Positions 58,287 to 64,000 of a stretch of 64,000 bases of DNA are shown piece by piece. Under the pieces are notes generated by a model. It had not been told where the DNA came from. It saw only the letters and a list, made by a program, of their open reading frames with translations, and did no database searches. Every line of letters starts with the position of its first letter. The stretch's first letter is position 1. This DNA comes from Scilla litardierei (taxonomy: Eukaryota > Streptophyta > Magnoliopsida > Asparagales > Asparagaceae), in NCBI GenBank assembly GCA_030789695.1, contig CM061141.1:170452807-170516806 (forward strand), given 5' to 3'. Made by a program: the position numbers and the translations under genes.

Positions 58287-61200
58287 ATGACAAGATTTTT
58301 ATAGCTTAATTTTTGTCTTCTCTTATTTTTCAGTTGAAGATGGCGATCTCCAGGTTCCAACAGACATTTTTACGGATTTTTCTTAGCTTTGGACTTTTTT
58401 CTACATTTTCTGGAAGATATGAATCTTTTTATGAAATGATATGATTTTTTGGCCTAATTTTGTCTTCTCTTTTTTCTTCAGTTGAATATTGCGATCTCCT
58501 AGTTCCAACGGACATTTATGCAGATTTTTCTGAGCTTGGTGCTATTTTCTACATTTATGGTCGATATGTATCTTTTCATTAAATGGTATGTTTTTTTTCC
58601 TAATTTTTTCTTCTTTTATTTTTCAGTTGCAGATGGCGATCTCTCGATTCCAACGGACATTTTTTCGGATTTTTCTGAGCTCCGAGCTATTTTCTACATT
58701 TTCTGTATGATACGAATTATTATATTAAATGATATGATTTTTATAACCTAATTTTGTCTTCTCTTATTATTCAGTTGAAGATTTCGATCCCATAGTTCCA
58801 ACAAACATTTTTGCGGATTTTTCTGAGCTCAGGGCTATTTTCTACATTTTTAAAAAGTTTTGTATCTTAATATTAAATGATATGATTTTATAGCATAAGT
58901 TTGTATTCTCTTATTTTTTTAGTTGAAGATGGCAATCTCCCGGTTCCAAAAGGACATTTTGCGTATTTTTTGAGCTCGGTGCTATTTTCTACATTTTATG
59001 GAAGATATAGAGCTTTTAATTAAATAATATGATTTATGTAGCTTACGTTTATCTTCTCTTATTTTTTTCAGTTAAAGATGGCGATCTCCCAGTTCCAACA
59101 AACATTTTTGCAGATTTGTTTTAGCTTGAGACTAATTTTCTATATTTTCTGGAAGATACGTATCTTTTTAAGCAATAATATGATTTTTTGGCCTAATTTT
59201 GTCTTCTCTTTTTTCCTTTGAAGATGGCGATCTCTCGGATCCCATGGACATTTGTGCAGATTTATTTTGAACTAGGGATATTTTCTATATTTTTTGTTTA
59301 ATATGAATCTTTTTATAAAATGGTATGATTTTTATAACCTAATTTTGTCCTATCTTATTTTTAAGTTGAATATGTCGATCTCCATGTTCCAAGGGACATT
59401 TTTGCGGGTTTTTCTGAGCTCGGGGCTATTTTTCTACATTTTCAAGAAGTTAAGGATGTTTTTATTAAATGATATGACTTTTTGGCCTCATTTTGTTTTC
59501 TTTTATTTTTTAGTTGAAGGTAGCGATCTCCCGTTTCTACCGGACATTTTGCCTTATTCTGACATCGGGATTATTTTCTAAATTTTCTGGAAGATTTGGA
59601 TCTTTTTATTAAATGATAAGATTTTTGGCCCAAAAGTCTTCTCTTATTTTTCAGTTGAAGATGGTGATCTTCCTATTCCAACAGACATTTTTTGCAGATT
59701 TTTATAAGCTCGGTGCTATTTGTTACATTTTTATAAATGATAGGATTTTTATTGACTACGTTTGTCTTCTCTTATTTTCTTCAGTTGAAGATGGCGATCT
59801 CCCGGTTCCAATGAATATTTTTGCAGATTTTTCTTAACTTGAGGCGATTTTTCTACATTCTCTTAAAGATATGGATCCTTTTATGAAATGATGTAATTTT
59901 TTGGCCTAATTTTTGTCTTCTCTGTTTTTAGATGAAGATGATGATCTCCCAGTTCTAACGAACATTTTTTACGGAATTTTTGAGCTCCATGATATTTTCT
60001 ACATTTTATATAAGATATGAATCTTTATATTAAATGATACGATTTTTATTGCCTGATTTTGTCTTCTCTTATTTTTTCTGTTGAAGGTGGCGACCATGGT
60101 TCCAATGAACATTTTTGCGGATTTTTTTGAGCTCGGTGATTTTTTCTAAAATTTACGGAAGATAAAGAACTTTTTATTAAATGGTATTATTTTTATAGCC
60201 TATATTTGTCTTCTCTTAATTTTTTTAGTTGAAGATGGAGATCTCTCGATTCCAACGAAAATTTGGATTTTTCTGAGCTCCAAACTATTTTCTACTTATT
60301 TTGGAAGATATGGATCTTTATATTAAATGATATGATTTTTATGGTCTAATTTTTTATTCTCTTATTTTTCAGTTGCATATGGCGTTCTATTGGTTCCAAC
60401 AGACATTTTTTGTGTATTATTCTGACCTCGGGGCTATTTTCTAAATTTTCTGGAATATAAGTATCATTTTATTAAATGATATAATTTTTGGCCTAATTTT
60501 ATCTTTTCTTATTTTTCAGTTGAAAATGACGATCTCCCTGTTCCAACAGACTTTTTGTGGATTTTTATGAGCTCGGTTTTATTTTCTAAATTTTATGAAA
60601 GATACGGATCTTTTTAATAACTGATTGATTTTCTATTTTCTATATTTTCTATATTTTTATGATCTCCCTGTTCCAACAGACTTTTTTGTGGATTGATATA
60701 TTCTAATTTTTTTAGTTGAAAATGGCGATCTACCTGTTTCCACAGAAATTTTTTACGGATTTTCTTTATTTGGGATTATTTTTCTTCCTCTCCTGGAAGA
60801 TATGGATAGTTTTATTAAATGATATGATTTTTTGGCCCAATTTTGTCTTCTCTTTTTTCTAGTTGAAGATGGCGATCTCCTGGTTCCAATTTACATTTGT
60901 GCGGATTTTTTTGAGCTCCCGCCAATTTTCTACATTTTCTATAAGATATGGATCTTTATATTAAAGGAAATGATTTTTATAGACTAATTTTGTCGTCTCT
61001 TATTTTTTTTAGTAGAAGATGGCGTTCTCTCCCGGTTTCATTGGACATTTTGGCGGATTTTTCTGAGCTCGGGTCTATTTTTCTACATTTTCGGGAAGTT
61101 ATGGATCTTTTTATTAAATGATATGATTTTTTTGCCAAAGTTTGTCTTCTCTTTTTTTCAGTTGAAGATGGCAATCTCCCGATTCCATCAAACATTTTTT

Positions 61201-61771
61201 GCGGATTATTCTTACCTCGGGCTATTTTCTAAATTTTCTGGAAGATATGGATCTTTTATTAAATGATTTAATTTTTGTCCTAAGTTTGCATTCTCTTATT
61301 TTTCAGTTGAATTGGCGATCTCCCGGTTCCAATTAATATTTTTGCGGATTTTTCTTAGCTCGTTGCTATTTTATACATTTTATGGAAGATTTATATAGCC
61401 AACATTTTTATTCTCTTATTTTTTCAGGTGAAGGAGGCGATCTACCGGTTTCAACGGACATTTTTGCAGACTTTTCATAGTTTGGGACTATTTTCTACAT
61501 TTTCTATAAGATATGTATTTTTTATGAAATGATATGATTTTTTGGCCTAATTTTGTCTTTTTTCTGTTAAAGATGGCGATCTCCCAGTTCCAACGGGTAT
61601 TTTTGTAGATTATTCTGACCTCGGGGCTATTTTCTAATTTTTTTTGGAAGAGATGCATCTTTTTATTAAATTTTAGGATTTTGGCCTAAATTTGTCTTCT
61701 CTTATTTTTTTTAAGTTGAAAATGACGATCTACCGGTTCCAACGAACATTTTTGCGGATTTTTTGCAGCTT

Positions 61772-61850
61772 GGAACTAGTAAATCGCCATCTTCATCTAT
61801 AAAAATGTCTGTAAATCACCATCTTCAACTGATAAGATTTTTATATATCG
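61772..61850 (+). repeat. Shortened inverted satellite micro-block
   Basis: A 79-bp remnant (AACTAGTAAATCGCCATC ... CTGATAAGATTTTTATATA) of the inverted block, at the same place in the unit as 48607 and 50911. Its outer half is deleted. Confidence 0.8.
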
Positions 61851-63241
61851 TTTTCGGAGCTTGGCGCTATTTTCTACATTTTATGAAAGATATGGATCTT
61901 TTTATTAATTGATATGATTTTTATAGCCTAAATTTGACTTCTCTTATTTTCCAGTTGAAGATAGCGGTCTTTTTATTAAATGAAATGTTATTTTGGCCTA
62001 ATTTTGTCTTCTCATACATTTCGGTAGAAGATGGCGATCTCCCGGTTCCAACGAACATTTTTGCGGATTTTTCTGAGCTCCGATTTATTTTCCACTTTTT
62101 TGGAAGATATGTAACATTTTCTTAAATGATATGATATTTTGGCCTAATTTTGTCTTCTCTTATATTTCGGTTGAAGATGACGATCTCTCGGTCCCAAGGG
62201 ACATTTTTGCGGATTTTTCTGAGCTCGAGGCTATTTTGTGCACTTTCTGATAAATAAGAATCTTTATATTAATTGATATGATCTTTATTTCCAATTTTAT
62301 TCTTCAATTGATGATGTTGATCTTCCAGTTCCAACAGATATTTTTGTGGATTTTTCTGAGCTCCAGGCTATTTTCTATATTTTATTAAATATATGGATCT
62401 CTTTATTAAATGACATGATTTTTATAGCCTAATTTTGTCTTCTCCTATTTTTTAGTTGAAGATAGCGATTTCCCGGTTCCAACGGACATTTTTGCAAATT
62501 TTTCTTAGTTTTGGGCTTTTTTCTACGTTTTCTTGAAGATACGAATCTTTTTATTAAATGATATGAATTTTTGACCAAATTTTGTTTTCAATTTTTTCAG
62601 TTTAATATTGCAATCTCATGGTTCCAACGGTCATTTGTGCGGATTTTTCTTAGCTCGGTGCAATTTACTACATATTATGGCATATACGTATTTTTTATTA
62701 AATGATACGATTTTTGGCTTAAGTTTGTCTTCTTTTATTTTTTCAGTTGAAGATGGCGATCTACCGGTTTCAACAGACATTTTTCCGGATTTTTCTGAAC
62801 TCCGAGCTATTTCTACATTTTCTGTATGATATGAATTTTCATATTAAATGAAATGATTTTTATAACCTAATTTTTTCATCTCTAAACATTCGGTTGAAGA
62901 TGGCGATCTTCTGGTTCCAACATATATTTTTGTCGATTTGAATCTTTTTATTAAATGATATGACTTTTTGGCCTAGTTTTGTCTTCTCTCTTTTTAGTTG
63001 AATATTGCGATCTCCCAGTTCTAACGGACATTTGTGCGGATTTTTCTAAGTTCGGTGCAATTTTCTATATTTTATGGCAGATATGTATCTTTTTATTAAA
63101 TGATATGATTCTTGACCTAATTTTGTCTTCTTTTATTTTTAGTTGAAGATGGCAATCTCCCGGTTCCAACGGACATTTTTTCGGATTTTTCCGAGCTACG
63201 ATCTATTTTCTACATTTTCTGTATGATTTAAATCTTTATAT

Positions 63242-63376
63242 TTTTTTGGTGACATGTACTCTCCACCGCCTCACAAGTGGGGTGGTCAGGCACCAAACCG
63301 TGAGGTATGGAAGGCTGACCCACGCCCTGCATACCGGGTTAGTTGAGAGAATTAAGCAAGGTAGCCATCGGTCCTG
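63242..63376 (-). mobile_element. SINE-like retroposed insert, 135 bp
   Basis: Eleven-base direct repeats AATCTTTATAT flank it (63231-63241 and 63377-63387). On the minus strand the insert runs from CAGGACCGATGGCTACC to GTACATGTCACC and ends in A6, so it has the poly(A) tail and target duplication of LINE-mediated insertion. No clear polymerase III A/B boxes are seen, so it is either 5'-truncated or a different short retroposon. Base composition differs sharply from the satellite. Confidence 0.7.
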
Positions 63377-64000
63377 AATCTTTATATTAAATGATATGAT
63401 ATTTATAACCTAATTTTGTCTTTTCTAATTATTTAGTGGAAGATGGCGATCCCCCGGTTCTAACGGACATTTTTGTCAATTTTTATGAACTCGGGGCTAT
63501 TTTTCTACATTTTCAGGAAGTTATGGACATTTTATTAAAGAAATGATTTTTTGACCTAATTGTTTCTTCTCATATTTTTCAGATGAAGATGGCGATCTAC
63601 CGGTTTCAACGAATATTTTTGCCGCTTTTTTTCGAGCTCCGGGCAATTTTCTACATCTTCAGAAGTTATGTATCTTTTATTAAATGTTGTTATTTTTATA
63701 CCCTAATGTTGTCTTCTCTTATTTTTAGTTGAAGATGGCAATCTTCCGGTTCCAACTGACATATTTGGGTTTTTTTGACCTCGGTGTTATTTTCTACATT
63801 TTATGGAAGATATAGAATGTTTTATTAAATAATATGATTTTTATAGCATACGTTAGTATTCTGTTATTTTTTAGTTGAAGATGGCAATTCCCCGGCTTTA
63901 ACGGACATTTTTGCATATTTTTCTACATTTTCTGGAGTTTTGTATCTTTTTATGAAATGACATGATTTGTTGGCCCAATTTTGTCTGCTCTTTTTTCAAT

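Larger units (their letters stand above)
58287..64000 (-). repeat. 147-bp satellite array, - orientation (block 7)
   Basis: About 38 monomers continuing the higher-order unit cut at 51695. Its start matches 49345-49870. A further, more diverged copy of the unit with the inverted micro-block lies at about 61770-62900. A local duplication (GATCTCCCTGTTCCAACAGA twice) is at about 60530-60690. A SINE-like insert interrupts at 63242-63376. The block runs off the window end. Confidence 0.95.

Noticed and set aside
63242..63376. tRNA gene or intact tRNA-derived SINE
   Set aside because: No convincing A box, B box or cloverleaf could be found on either strand, so only a SINE-like insert is claimed.

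Overview
This window is plant heterochromatin, most likely centromeric or pericentromeric DNA of a flowering plant. No host protein-coding gene, rRNA or tRNA is supported. About 37 kb of the 64 kb is one AT-rich tandem satellite with a monomer of about 147 bp. The rest is transposable elements, mostly inserted into that satellite, plus two 500-N assembly gaps. The plant assignment rests on Tekay-type, Athila/Tat-type, SIRE-like and short-LTR copia retroelements, a Mutator-type element and plant-style gag/pol motifs. Species cannot be told from the sequence. LAYOUT. 1-46: last part of a truncated LTR whose twin lies at 26899-26953. 47-2426: satellite, + orientation. 2427-12100: complete but dead Ty3/gypsy chromovirus (Tekay-like), 2.4-kb LTRs, 5-bp target duplication ATATC. 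12101-23159: + satellite (gap 13711-14210). 23160-26953: Athila/Tat-like internal region that has lost both LTRs except a 55-bp stub. 26954-35553: + satellite with a 172-bp foreign insert. 35554-36174: Mutator-type non-autonomous element. 36175-38095: + satellite, then gap 38096-38595. 38596-40270: LTR-bearing retroelement remnant. 40600-43571: SIRE-like copia remnant on the minus strand (5' LTR, PBS, decayed gag). 43572-51695: satellite in the opposite (-) orientation. 51696-58286: degenerate Ty1/copia element on the minus strand with 112-bp LTRs. 58287-64000: - satellite with a 135-bp SINE-like insert. HOW IT FITS TOGETHER. The satellite shows higher-order structure: a roughly 2.3-kb (about 16-monomer) unit repeats in the right arm, and marker blocks (short internally inverted segments, internally deleted monomers) recur in both arms. 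The two arms carry the same higher-order family in opposite directions, meeting at the retroelement cluster around 38.6-43.6 kb. A large duplication makes 1-13710 (minus the gypsy element) a near copy of 26909-31112, so the gypsy element inserted after that duplication. The points most worth a second look are: a 110-bp ungapped stretch of the SIRE-like LTR (43315-43424) about 75% identical to the satellite monomer, suggesting common origin; two intron-like GT-AG interruptions in the Tekay-like pol whose removal restores frame; and satellite monomers that match the 17-bp CENP-B box pattern exactly.
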